A stretch of DNA of 64,000 bases, taken from assembly GCF_009735625.1 (NCBI RefSeq), contig NZ_CP046244.1:3174909-3238908 (forward strand), given 5' to 3'. Positions 25,093-32,179 of this stretch are shown here, in pieces. The notes under the pieces are model-generated. The model ran no database searches and was not told the DNA's origin. It was given only the letters and a program-made list of their open reading frames with translations. The stretch comes from Moorella glycerini. GTDB lineage: Bacteria > Bacillota > DSM-521 > Neomoorellales > Neomoorellaceae. A program made the translations under genes and the position numbers. The number at the start of each line of letters is the position of its first letter. The stretch's first letter is position 1.

Positions 25093-26322
25093 TTACTGGC
25101 GGGGGCCGCCGCAGCAGCCGGGGTTCTGCCCGTGACTTGCAGCCTGCAAGAGACGGTTCAGACCGCTGTAGATTGTCTTGGAGTTCTTGGCCAGCAAGGG
25201 CCCTAAAATGGCTAATATCAGCACGTAAAGGGCCGTAAAAGGCTGTAGCCCGGGCTGGAGTCCGGCAGCCCGGGCTAAATTATTAATAATTATGGAAAAT
25301 TCCCCCCGCGCGACGATTGTTAAGCCGATGTTGGTAGAAGCCCGAAAGGAAAAGCCCGCACTGCGGCCCGCCAGCATCCCTGCAACGAAGTTGCCGATGA
25401 GCGTCAGCACTACCGCCATCAGAGCCGGCCAAATCGCCCCTCCGAGGGATAGGGGATCGACTTCCAGACCAAAGCTGAAAAAAAACAGGGCGCCAAAAAA
25501 ATCTCTGAAGGGCACTATTAGGTGTTTAATACGCTCGATATGGTCGGTTTCCGCCAGGACCAGACCCACCAGCAGAGCGCCGAGGGCATCCGGTACCTGC
25601 AGCGTTTCCGCAATCCCGGCGCCCCAGATAAGCATGGCGAGTAAAACTAACAAAAACGCCTCATCCGAAGGTATGTTCAGCCAGCGGTTAAGCTGCGGCA
25701 TGAGGCGGTGGCCTACCGCCAGGAGCCCAAGTATTACTCCCAAAGCCAAAGCCGCCGAGCTTAAAGCACGTGCGGTGGAAATAGTCCCGCCCAATAAGAG
25801 GCCGGATAAAACGGACAGATAGATGGCGACAAAAACATCCTGGAACATCATCAGTCCCAGAATCATCTCGGTTTCAGGATTGGCCGTCCGTTTCAAGTCC
25901 ACGATTACCTTGGCCACAATGGCGCTCGAAGAAATAGTAGTTATTCCTGCTGCCACCAGGATCTCACGCAACGGCCAACCTAACAGCCAGGGGAAAACAA
26001 CCCCCAACATAAAGTTGATGGACATATAAACCGTTCCGCCGGTGATGATGGAGCGGCTCGCCCGCATGAGACGGCCAAGGGAAAATTCCAATCCCAAGTA
26101 AAACATTAAGAATAGTACGCCTAAACGCCCCAATAGGTTAATCACGGGCGCGCTCACTATGAACCTAAAATCTAATACCCCTACGCGCGGCGCGTGGGGG
26201 CCAACAACCATACCTGCCAGGATCAGGATCGGTACTATAGAAAACCGTAACCGTACGGCTAAAATCCCGCAAAGAGCTATAAGCACCAGGGCAAGGCCGA
26301 TTTCCAGCAAGATGTACTCCAT
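25093..26322 (-). CDS. khtU: Cation/proton antiporter, CPA2 family (KhtU/KefB-like)
   Basis: A 409-residue protein with about 12 membrane segments and CPA2 markers: an N-terminal VGPHAPRVGVLD, FLMFYLGLEFSLGRLMRASR, the discontinuous-helix region AGITTISSSAIVAKVIVDLK and ALLVGLVLAETDHIERIKHL. There is no C-terminal RCK domain; the regulatory domain is instead the separate protein of the upstream gene, only 3 bases away. This pairing matches KhtTU of Bacillus, which exports potassium in exchange for protons and is gated by KhtT. Ion specificity here is inferred from the pairing. Confidence 0.82.
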   Translation of the reverse strand: MEYILLEIGLALVLIALCGILAVRLRFSIVPILILAGMVVGPHAPRVGVLDFRFIVSAPVINLLGRLGVLFLMFYLGLEFSLGRLMRASRSIITGGTVYMSINFMLGVVFPWLLGWPLREILVAAGITTISSSAIVAKVIVDLKRTANPETEMILGLMMFQDVFVAIYLSVLSGLLLGGTISTARALSSAALALGVILGLLAVGHRLMPQLNRWLNIPSDEAFLLVLLAMLIWGAGIAETLQVPDALGALLVGLVLAETDHIERIKHLIVPFRDFFGALFFFSFGLEVDPLSLGGAIWPALMAVVLTLIGNFVAGMLAGRSAGFSFRASTNIGLTIVARGEFSIIINNLARAAGLQPGLQPFTALYVLILAILGPLLAKNSKTIYSGLNRLLQAASHGQNPGCCGGPRQ

Positions 26323-26325
26323 GGA

Positions 26326-26823
26326 CTACAGGCTCCCGTGCAAGATCAATCGCTTACAAGCTTTTACCGCTTCCCTGGTGCCTGCCAGAACTAGAGTACA
26401 ATGAGCCGCTATCACCTGGTCCGGGCCGGGCGTGATATGGGTAGTATGATCGGACTCTATAACGGCAATAATGGTAGCACCAGTCTGCTCGCGGACCTTA
26501 AGGCCGCCGATAGTTTTTCCCACCCCAACGGCCCCGGTTTCAACTTTGTACCAATCAATAACCAATTGATCCAGCTCAACCTCCGCCTCTTCTAAAGCGG
26601 TAGGTTTATATACAACGCCTCCCAGGATGGCGCCCACCTGCCTTGCTTCCTGATCGTTTAAAGTTACTGTTGCCGTACATTCCTCCGCGTTGCCCGGATT
26701 AAAAAGGTACAACTCGCGTTTGCCGTCTTCATGGATTATGATAACAAGCTGTTCCCCGCTGCGGGTATTTAGCTGAAACTTGCGTCCAATACCTGGCAAT
26801 TCGATCTCCCGAAGTGGAAGCAT
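26326..26823 (-). CDS. khtT: Antiporter regulatory subunit with TrkA-C/RCK_C domain (KhtT-like)
   Basis: A 165-residue soluble protein. The N-terminal half (LPLREIELPGIGRKFQLNTR, SGEQLVIIIHEDGKRELYLF) matches the KhtT N-terminal domain, and residues about 95-160 form a RCK_C domain (GKTIGGLKVREQTGATIIAV then PGPDQVIAAHCTLVLAGTRE). KhtT binds c-di-AMP and adjusts KhtU activity with pH and cations in Bacillus. It is the first gene of the two-gene unit. Confidence 0.85.
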   Translation of the reverse strand: MLPLREIELPGIGRKFQLNTRSGEQLVIIIHEDGKRELYLFNPGNAEECTATVTLNDQEARQVGAILGGVVYKPTALEEAEVELDQLVIDWYKVETGAVGVGKTIGGLKVREQTGATIIAVIESDHTTHITPGPDQVIAAHCTLVLAGTREAVKACKRLILHGSL

Positions 26824-26890
26824 GCTTTTCCCTCCAGCATCGTAAAATATGGTTTAAATGGTTTCGCTGTTTACCAAAAACTTTTTCGCG

Positions 26891-27064
26891 GCGCGATAAC
26901 CTATCTGGGCGCCGGCAACGGCAAAAACTCCGCCCAGCAGGTTCTCTTCGGTGTCAAATTCCGGCATTACGCCGGGCGCTACTTCTAATAACAAGGCGGC
27001 ACGCGATCTTTTTCTGAAAGCATTAGGAACCGTAGGAACCGTTCGGCCGTCATCCCGGGTTGCC
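26891..27064 (-). pseudogene. Decayed copy of the DUF2283/DUF4258-like gene pair
   Basis: Compared with the intact pair at 27626-28131, the segment GCGCGATAACCTATCTGGGC and onward aligns over about 100 bases, including the nearly identical block ACGCCGGGCGCTACTTCTAA. After a gap, GGAACCGTTCGGCCGTCATC aligns to the 3' part of the second gene. All frames are broken. It shows that this toxin-antitoxin-like unit was once duplicated here and the left copy has collapsed. Confidence 0.7.
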
Positions 27065-27082
27065 GCTAAAAACTATAAAGCT

Positions 27083-27331
27083 TTAGCAGCTGTGGGGTTC
27101 GCCTTTAAAGTCGTTGATGGCCTCTAGTTCTTCCTTTAGGTAGCGCCTTGCTTCTGTACGCCCCAGTAAACGGTAAACATTCTCGCTAGGGTAGGACGTA
27201 GAAGGCTTAAGCCGCTGCACTATATGGTGGCGGTCTTCGTAGGCTACCTGCTCCACTTCTTCAGGAGTCACGGAGTGCTTAGCAATGTGCCTAATACGGT
27301 CGGGCGGCATGATAAACCGTGTTATCTTCAA
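27083..27331 (-). CDS. DUF4258/BrnT-like small protein, probably truncated or fused to an antitoxin tail
   Basis: An 82-residue product. The N-terminal two thirds (RIRHIAKHSVTPEEVEQVAY and VYRLLGRTEARRYL) resemble small RelE-fold toxins in which RHGVTPEEVEE and LGRTxAGRYLxVV are typical. Directly after RYL, where the family continues with a hydrophobic strand, the sequence changes to KEELEAINDFKGEP, which looks like the start of their CopG-type antitoxins (EEL..IPDFKSE). A deletion may therefore have joined toxin and antitoxin. Start ATG 27331 lies in the context CACAGGTGAAATCC, without a strong ribosome site. Confidence 0.5.
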   Translation of the reverse strand: MKITRFIMPPDRIRHIAKHSVTPEEVEQVAYEDRHHIVQRLKPSTSYPSENVYRLLGRTEARRYLKEELEAINDFKGEPHSC

Positions 27332-27447
27332 TGGATTTCACCTGTGGTATATTATAACACAACGTAGCACTAAATAAAATGACAGCTAAATGCTCGTCAA
27401 AGTAGCCGCGGGGACTTCCTTGCCCCGTAAGGGAAAGAAGGCCCTTC

Positions 27448-27467
27448 GTGGAATACCGGCTTTAAAC
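27448..27467 (+). repeat. Scrap of the MNT gene 3' end
   Basis: CGTGGAATACCGGCTTTAAA here is identical to the last codons and stop of the MNT gene at 549-568. Only about 20 bases are shared, but chance identity of this length is unlikely; it probably marks an old copy of the HEPN/MNT locus. Confidence 0.55.
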
Positions 27468-27469
27468 AA

Positions 27470-27497
27470 AAGCGGCAGGCACGCTTTGGCGTTCCTG
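27470..27497 (-). terminator. Possible terminator of the DUF2283/DUF4258 unit
   Basis: CGGCAGGCACGC and GCGTTCCTGCCG form a 12-base stem with one mismatch around a 4-base loop. On the minus strand it is followed by CTTTTGTTT. It lies about 130 bases downstream of the minus-strand pair. Confidence 0.5.
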
Positions 27498-27625
27498 CCG
27501 TCATCTTATTGGCCCTCTTTTTTGCAAAAAATTTTTTCTCCCTAACCGGCCATGCCTGGAAGGCACAAACAATCATGAAAATAGGGCTATTTTCGTGCTA
27601 ACCTTCCTGGATAATTGTACCGTTC

Positions 27626-27886
27626 TCAGCCCACCCGGGCGGTGCTTATATTAGAACTCGGTCCGGTCAGCAAAATGCGGCCAAGAGGAAGCCCTTCGGC
27701 TTCCAGGCGCGATAAATCTATCAGGGCGCTGGCACGGTCAATATCTATGCCTACCAGGTTCCCTTCGGCGTCAAAGTCCAGCACTACGCCGGGCGCTACT
27801 TCTAACGAGTCGGCGCTGTCTTTTTCCGAAAGGTCTATATACAGGGTGTCAGTATCCGCGTAGTAATGGAATTTCATGTTTTTCAC
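27626..27886 (-). CDS. DUF2283-domain protein (antitoxin-like)
   Basis: An 86-residue protein with the DUF2283 pattern: MKFHYYADTDTLYIDLSEKD, then VAPGVVLDFDAEGNLVGIDI and DRASALIDL. The family is small, soluble and usually encoded next to DUF4258-type proteins; an antitoxin role is suspected from this association but not proven. It overlaps the preceding DUF4258-like gene by 4 bases. A decayed paralogue lies at 26891-27064. Confidence 0.82.
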   Translation of the reverse strand: MKNMKFHYYADTDTLYIDLSEKDSADSLEVAPGVVLDFDAEGNLVGIDIDRASALIDLSRLEAEGLPLGRILLTGPSSNISTARVG

Positions 27887-28131
27887 CCCTCTTTGGTGGT
27901 TGCAATTTTAAAATTGCGATCAGGAAAGGCATTGTGAACCGTTTGGCCATCTTCCAGGGTTACCACTCGCAAGTATTTCCCCAAGTCCGGGACATATATC
28001 CAGTGACGTATTCGCCCATCTGGCTGCACTTCACGATACTCGGGTTTACGTATGGCCTGCTCGCACCATTCCACCTTAAGGTAGGGGCGCTTTCGCAAAA
28101 CCTGCTCTTCAAAATAGCGCATGGTTTTCAT
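27883..28131 (-). CDS. DUF4258-like small protein (possible toxin)
   Basis: An 82-residue protein: MRYFEEQVLRKRPYLKVEWC, EYREVQPDGRIRHWIYVPDL, YLRVVTLEDGQTVHNAFPDR. The fold suggested is the small RelE-like barrel common to DUF4258 proteins. The four-base overlap with the DUF2283 gene and repeated co-occurrence of the two families support a two-gene module. Activity is unknown. Confidence 0.65.
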   Translation of the reverse strand: MKTMRYFEEQVLRKRPYLKVEWCEQAIRKPEYREVQPDGRIRHWIYVPDLGKYLRVVTLEDGQTVHNAFPDRNFKIATTKEG

Positions 28132-28296
28132 TTCCTGTTAACCAGCCCTCTCCTGGTAAATATTATACCCTAACTCAAGGTTTCACGCTATAATTATATG
28201 GGTTCTCTTCTTTTTGGGCTTTATCGACCTTGGTGGATGTTTATAATCCTCCCGCAGGCCTCCAGAACTCCCTCCCGCATTGCTGGAACCAGTTTT

Positions 28297-28433
28297 GTCA
28301 TGCTAATCTCGATGTTAAATTACACTTAACCAGCCTAGCCCCCTTTTCCTCCCCTTTCTCTCCGCTTCCGCTCCGCTTTTGTGTCTATCTTCACAATTAA
28401 ATATAATTTAATCCTTCTCCTTCAATGCCTTCC
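28297..28433. repeat. 140-bp dispersed repeat, copy B
   Basis: Matches copy A at 695-833 over the full length with scattered substitutions (for example GATGTTAAATTACACTTAAC here versus GATGTTAAATTACATTTAAC). It ends only 5 bases before the left end of the transposon at 28439, so the transposon may have landed at its border. Confidence 0.75.
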
Positions 28434-28438
28434 TAAAG

Positions 28439-28452
28439 TGTCATTTAGCACA
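28439..28452 (+). repeat. Left terminal inverted repeat of the transposon
   Basis: TGTCATTTAGCACA, the exact reverse complement of the right end at 31753-31766. Confidence 0.88.
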
Positions 28453-28562
28453 CTATCATCCTTAAAACTAGTCCTAACTTTATCAATTTAAAATATCGAG
28501 ATAACATGTAACAGTTCCCCCAAAGTGATATAATTTTAGCAAATTATTCTGGGGGGCTGTTT

Positions 28563-29093
28563 ATGCAACTGGTATACAATTTCGGTATTTCCCTGGAGGA
28601 TTATGCTGCCCGGGGTAAGAAAAATGAGTTTCCCGTCATAGAGTCTTGCCCTATCTGTATGGCCCGGCAGGCTCTAAAGCGGCATGGTTTTTACTGGCGT
28701 AATGCCGGTAGTGACTCGGAAAAGTGGCTACAGCTGCCCATCTGCCGCTTTTGGTGCCGCTCCTGCCGGCACACCTTCTCTCTTTTGCCTTCCTTTCTCC
28801 TGCCGTATTACCAGTATTCCCTTAAGTTCATTCTGGACTGTCTCATATATTTCTTCTCCAAGGCCCGCCTCCTTATTTACTACCAGCTGCTCCAGTTCTA
28901 CCGCCGCCGTTGGGCGAAGAACATGAATTGCATCCAGGCCTTCTTCCGGGAGCAGGGTTACCAGGAAATAATCCCGCCGGAATTTAAACAAAGGGCCATA
29001 AAATTGCTGGAAATGATTGCCGCGTTCCCCAACGCCGAAACCTTTTCCCAAAGGTTCCATAATCATTTCCGGCGCAATTTTATGGCTAATTAA
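28563..29093 (+). CDS. DUF6431-type zinc-ribbon protein of the transposon
   Basis: A 176-residue protein with two cysteine pairs near the N-terminus (ESCPICMARQALKRHG and CRFWCRSCRHTFSLLPS), forming a zinc ribbon, then a basic helical region. Such proteins recur as the first gene of transposons with an rve transposase and ExeA-like ATPase. A DNA-end binding or target-recognition role is inferred from the fold and position. GGGGGG precedes ATG 28563. Confidence 0.78.
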   Translation: MQLVYNFGISLEDYAARGKKNEFPVIESCPICMARQALKRHGFYWRNAGSDSEKWLQLPICRFWCRSCRHTFSLLPSFLLPYYQYSLKFILDCLIYFFSKARLLIYYQLLQFYRRRWAKNMNCIQAFFREQGYQEIIPPEFKQRAIKLLEMIAAFPNAETFSQRFHNHFRRNFMAN

Positions 29094-29235
29094 TTTTACC
29101 ATGCTTTCCCCGGTTCCGTAAAGCCTCCCTGCTACATTAGCCACCACACACCTTTTGCCTGTCCTGGGGGACAGGTTAAGGTTAAACTGGTAAATGACCG
29201 GACCGGTTAACCTTAAATCCTGGGGAGGGGTTGTG

Positions 29236-30492
29236 ATGGACGAGAAGGACCGGGAAAATATCGCTCTTTTTCGCTTTAGCTTGATTGCGCCGTTGTTGCA
29301 GGGTCAGGTAGCCAGCAGGAAGGCCTACCTGGAGAGTATTACGGCCAGACCCCATGAAGTACCGTATTATGGCCTCTGCGACTATAGCCCCCAGACCATT
29401 GCCAGCTGGCTCAGGGATTACCGCCGCGAGGGGTTTGAGGGGTTAAAACCGAAAAGGCGTTCTGACCGGGGAAGGCCGCGGGCCTTATCCCCGGAGTTAC
29501 AGGAGCAACTCCTGGCCCTGCGCCAGGAGGAGCGTTCCTGTCCGGCTTCTGTCTTTTATGAACAACTGGTGGCTAAAGGTGTTATTTTACCGGACGCCGT
29601 TTCTTACGCTACCATTTACCGTTTCCTGAAATCCAGGGGGCTTTTAGGCCGGGAGATGCGGCGGGAGCCGGAACGGAAACGCTTTGCCTATGATACGGTG
29701 AATACCCTCTGGCAGGGGGATGTGGCGGCCGGGCCTTACCTTCGCGTTGGCAACAAAAAGGTGGCTACTTTCCTCTTTGCTTTTATCGATGATTGTTCCC
29801 GCCTGGTGACTTTTGCCCAGTTTTTTACTTCCGAGAAGTTTGAGTCTTTGAAGGTGGTCTTCAAGGAGGCTATCTTACGCCGGGGCATTCCGCAGATGGT
29901 CTACGTGGATAATGGTAAAATCTATCGTTCGGAGCAGCTGCAGCTGGCCTGCGCGGCCCTGGGGATAGCCTTGATCAATACTAAACCCTATGACCCGCAG
30001 AGCAAGGGTAAGATCGAAAGGTTCTTCTTGACCGTCAGGCAGCGTTTCTTGCCCCTGGTTAAAGATGAACACCTTAAATCTCTGGATAACTTGAACCGCT
30101 CTTTCTGGCAGTGGCTGGAGGAAGATTATCACCGCCAGGTCCACAGTGCTTTGGGTATGAGCCCCCTGGATAAGTTTATGTCCCAGTTCAGCCAGGTTAA
30201 GATGGTGAGCGACCCGGCTGTTCTGGAGCCGCTTTTTTTCAAGCGGGAGGAACGGCGGGTACATCATGATGCTACTATCTCCATTAACAAGCGCCTTTTT
30301 GAGGTGCCGCCTCAATTTATCGGCAACCGGGTGGAGGTGCGCTTTGACCCGGAAAAACTGGAGCGGGTCTTGATTTTTGTGGCCGGTAAAGAGGTGGCGG
30401 TGGCACAGCCGGTGGCGCTCAGTGTTAACGCCCGGGCAAAGCGGGAGAGCAAACTTTCTTTTGCCAGCTTACAGGGAGGGGGCCAAAACTAG
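29236..30492 (+). CDS. DDE (rve-type) transposase, TnsB/IS481-like
   Basis: About 418 residues from ATG 29236, chosen for GGGGAGGGG just upstream. The N-terminal part has helix-turn-helix segments (YSPQTIASWLRDYRREGFEG). The catalytic core shows the DDE triad in LWQGDVAAGPYL, MVYVDNGKIYRSEQL and SKGKIERFFLTVRQRF. The C-terminal part resembles the beta-barrel of Mu-type transposases (RLFEVPPQFIGNRVEVRFDP). All catalytic residues are present and no frameshift is seen, so it may be active. The ATPase gene begins one base after its stop. Confidence 0.88.
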   Translation: MDEKDRENIALFRFSLIAPLLQGQVASRKAYLESITARPHEVPYYGLCDYSPQTIASWLRDYRREGFEGLKPKRRSDRGRPRALSPELQEQLLALRQEERSCPASVFYEQLVAKGVILPDAVSYATIYRFLKSRGLLGREMRREPERKRFAYDTVNTLWQGDVAAGPYLRVGNKKVATFLFAFIDDCSRLVTFAQFFTSEKFESLKVVFKEAILRRGIPQMVYVDNGKIYRSEQLQLACAALGIALINTKPYDPQSKGKIERFFLTVRQRFLPLVKDEHLKSLDNLNRSFWQWLEEDYHRQVHSALGMSPLDKFMSQFSQVKMVSDPAVLEPLFFKREERRVHHDATISINKRLFEVPPQFIGNRVEVRFDPEKLERVLIFVAGKEVAVAQPVALSVNARAKRESKLSFASLQGGGQN

Positions 30493-30493
30493 A

Positions 30494-31294
30494 ATGTACC
30501 AGGCTTTTTATGGCTTAAAAGGGGCTCCTTTTGGCAAGGAGCTAAAACCCCAGGATGCCTTCCTTTCCTGCAGTTTAAAAGAAACGAGGGCCCGGCTGGA
30601 GTATTTATCCCGCGTCCGGGGCATGGGGGTCCTGGTGGGGGAACCGGGAGCCGGTAAGACCTTTGCCTTGCGGGTCTTTTGTGCTAATTTAAACCCGGCC
30701 CTCTTTAAGGTTATTTATTTGCCCCTGGCCACAGGGACGGTCATGGATTTTTACCGCGGTTTGGCCCGGGGCCTGGGGGAAGAACCGTCTTTCCGCAAGA
30801 TTGACCTTTTTCACCAGATCCAGCAGGCGGTCCAGGTGTTCTTCCGGGATAAAAAGATTACGCCCGTCTTCATCCTGGATGAGATGCACCTGGCTAACCC
30901 CAAATTCCTGCTGGACCTGGCCCTGCTCTTTAATTTCGCCATGGACGCCTTTAATCCTTTTATCCTGGTCCTGGCCGGCTTGCCTTTTTTGTTGAGCCGC
31001 TTGGAGTTGAACCAGACCCAGTCTCTGGCCCAACGCCTGGTGGTTCGCTTCCAGGTGGAACCTTTAAACCGTGAGGAGGTGGGCGCCTACCTGGAGCACC
31101 ATTTATCCCTGGTGGGGGCTACCAGGCCTTTATTTGAGCCGCCTGCCGTCGAGGCCATCGCTTCTCGCTCCCGCGGCTGGCCGCGCCTGGTGAACAACCT
31201 GGCCCTGACTTCCCTCCTCTGGGGCGCCCAGCTTAAAGCCCAGCTGATTAGTGCTGATGTGGTCCGCCAGGCAGCTGCCGAAATTGGCCTCTAA
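30494..31294 (+). CDS. AAA ATPase, TnsC/ExeA-like transposition regulator
   Basis: A 266-residue ATPase starting at ATG 30494, one base after the transposase stop. Features are the family opening MYQAFYGLKGAPFGKELKPQ, Walker A GEPGAGKT near 49-56, Walker B VFILDEMH near 127-134, and a sensor arginine region ALTSLLWGAQ in the C-terminal lid. TnsC, MuB and IstB relatives select targets and stimulate the DDE transposase. Confidence 0.88.
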   Translation: MYQAFYGLKGAPFGKELKPQDAFLSCSLKETRARLEYLSRVRGMGVLVGEPGAGKTFALRVFCANLNPALFKVIYLPLATGTVMDFYRGLARGLGEEPSFRKIDLFHQIQQAVQVFFRDKKITPVFILDEMHLANPKFLLDLALLFNFAMDAFNPFILVLAGLPFLLSRLELNQTQSLAQRLVVRFQVEPLNREEVGAYLEHHLSLVGATRPLFEPPAVEAIASRSRGWPRLVNNLALTSLLWGAQLKAQLISADVVRQAAAEIGL

Positions 31295-31296
31295 GG

Positions 31297-31608
31297 GTGG
31301 TGGCTATGCTTAAGCTTGCTTCCCCCAGAGACGTGGAAAGTCTCCTGGAGATCCTGGCTTTCGTCCTCTGGGCGAATACTTTTGGGTCCTACGGTGAGGA
31401 ATTGGAACGCCCGGTATTGGATTTCGCCCGCGACCTTTACGCTGAATTGCTAAAATACCTGGAGTCTTTCTATACCGCCCGCGAGGAACCCCATTATTAC
31501 AGCTTTATTTGCCAGTTGCAACTGGAACAAGGATTTGATTTCCAGAGAAAACGCCTGGCTGCCCTTGATAAAAAATTGGCGGAACGGTTCAAGGCCCCTT
31601 CTTTTTAG
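31297..31608 (+). CDS. Small helical protein of the transposon, unknown function
   Basis: About 100-103 residues (GTG 31297 or ATG 31306), predicted largely helical with an acidic central part (GEELERPVLDFARDLYAELL). It starts directly after the ATPase gene, ends just before a terminator and lies inside the terminal repeats, so it travels with the element. I recognise no family. Confidence 0.65.
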   Translation: MVAMLKLASPRDVESLLEILAFVLWANTFGSYGEELERPVLDFARDLYAELLKYLESFYTAREEPHYYSFICQLQLEQGFDFQRKRLAALDKKLAERFKAPSF

Positions 31609-31629
31609 GCCGCGTTGAGCGGCTTTTTT
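31609..31629 (+). terminator. Intrinsic terminator of the transposon operon
   Basis: GCCGC-GTTGA-GCGGC followed by TTTTTT, one base after the stop codon of the last transposon gene. Confidence 0.8.
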
Positions 31630-31752
31630 CTTTGGGGATTTTATTGTGCTAATGTGCAATTCCTGAGAATTTGGGGTGCTGTAATTTGATAATCTTGCAG
31701 TTTGTGCCGGCGGCGTGAGTTACTTTAATTTGAAAAACGGTGGTTAATTTAA

Positions 31753-31766
31753 TGTGCTAAATGACA
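31753..31766 (-). repeat. Right terminal inverted repeat of the transposon
   Basis: TGTGCTAAATGACA, exact reverse complement of the left end. A second similar site, TGTGCTAATG, sits 108 bases inward. Confidence 0.88.
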
Positions 31767-31825
31767 TAATAGCCCGGCGGACAATGATATTGGGATGGTT
31801 TAAATGGGGCAATAAAAAACCCAAA

Positions 31826-31912
31826 GAAAAAACTCCTGTCCCTTACAGACAGGAGTCATCGGCGCGTAAGGCGCATTTTCGAGATCCTCCGGGCCGACTC
31901 CTTGGCCTTAGC
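31826..31912 (-). promoter_or_regulatory. Fluoride-riboswitch-like element with extra hairpin, orphan copy
   Basis: Reading leftward: hairpin GGCC-AAGGAGUC-GGCC, a short extra hairpin (GAG-GAU-CUC), CGAAAAU, hairpin GCGC-CUUAC-GCGC, then CGAUGACUCCUGUC. The loop GGAGUC can pair with GACUCC, as in the fluoride aptamer pseudoknot. The 3' side is reused in an intrinsic terminator (ACUCCUGUC...GACAGGAGU, then a run of U). The same layout recurs at 39177-39262. Ordinary fluoride aptamers have only a short linker where the extra hairpin lies here. The RNA points into the right end of the transposon, so its former target gene is gone. Confidence 0.6.
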
Positions 31913-32049
31913 TTAACTTAACTATATAATCTTTATTATTAAATGTCAATTTCCTTGTCATATAATTTGGGGTTATTTCCCCTTGACATACTAAAGGCCG
32001 GGCTGTTAAATTTAAATACGAACTGGAATACTTGGAGAAGAGACTTCTC

Positions 32050-32175
32050 CAAACGGTGATGGAGTTCACCGGAAAAACCACCCGTAAGGGTTGATGACTC
32101 CTACCAAGGATCAAATTCCTGGTAGGAGAATGTGCAGTTAGCCCAACTCCTACCAGGTAGAGTCTGGAGGAGTTT
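32050..32175 (+). promoter_or_regulatory. Fluoride (crcB) riboswitch upstream of the dynamin-like gene
   Basis: The aptamer core is GGUG-AUGGAGUU-CACC at 32055-32070, a CCC-GUAA-GGG stem at 32081-32090, and UUGAUGACUCCUACC at 32091-32105, matching the conserved fluoride aptamer including the GGAGU/ACUCC pseudoknot. Downstream, CTGGTAGGAG (32119-32128) can pair either with the aptamer strand CTCCTACCA or with CTCCTACCAG at 32147-32156. That second strand can alternatively pair with GGAGGAGT (32166-32173), forming a hairpin that ends in TTTTTTT and covers the ribosome site. This gives a simple three-strand switch expected to turn the gene on with fluoride. Confidence 0.9.
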
Positions 32176-32179
32176 TTTT

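Larger units (their letters stand above)
28439..31766 (+). mobile_element. Four-gene Tn7/Mu-type (DDE transposase plus AAA ATPase) transposon
   Basis: The element is bounded by perfect 14-bp inverted repeats, TGTCATTTAGCACA at 28439 and TGTGCTAAATGACA ending at 31766, with TG...CA termini as in Tn7, Mu and retroviral-type transposons. Inside are a zinc-ribbon DUF6431 protein, an rve-type DDE transposase, a TnsC/ExeA-like ATPase and a small protein, all rightward. Subterminal sites resembling the repeat (TTTTAGCAAA near 28534, TGTGCTAATG at 31645) could bind transposase. The 5 bases outside each end (TAAAG, TAATA) share only TAA, so no clear target duplication is seen. Confidence 0.85.

Noticed and set aside
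28434-31771. Target-site duplication flanking the four-gene transposon.
   Set aside because: The 5 bases outside the ends are TAAAG and TAATA; only TAA matches, so no duplication is claimed.
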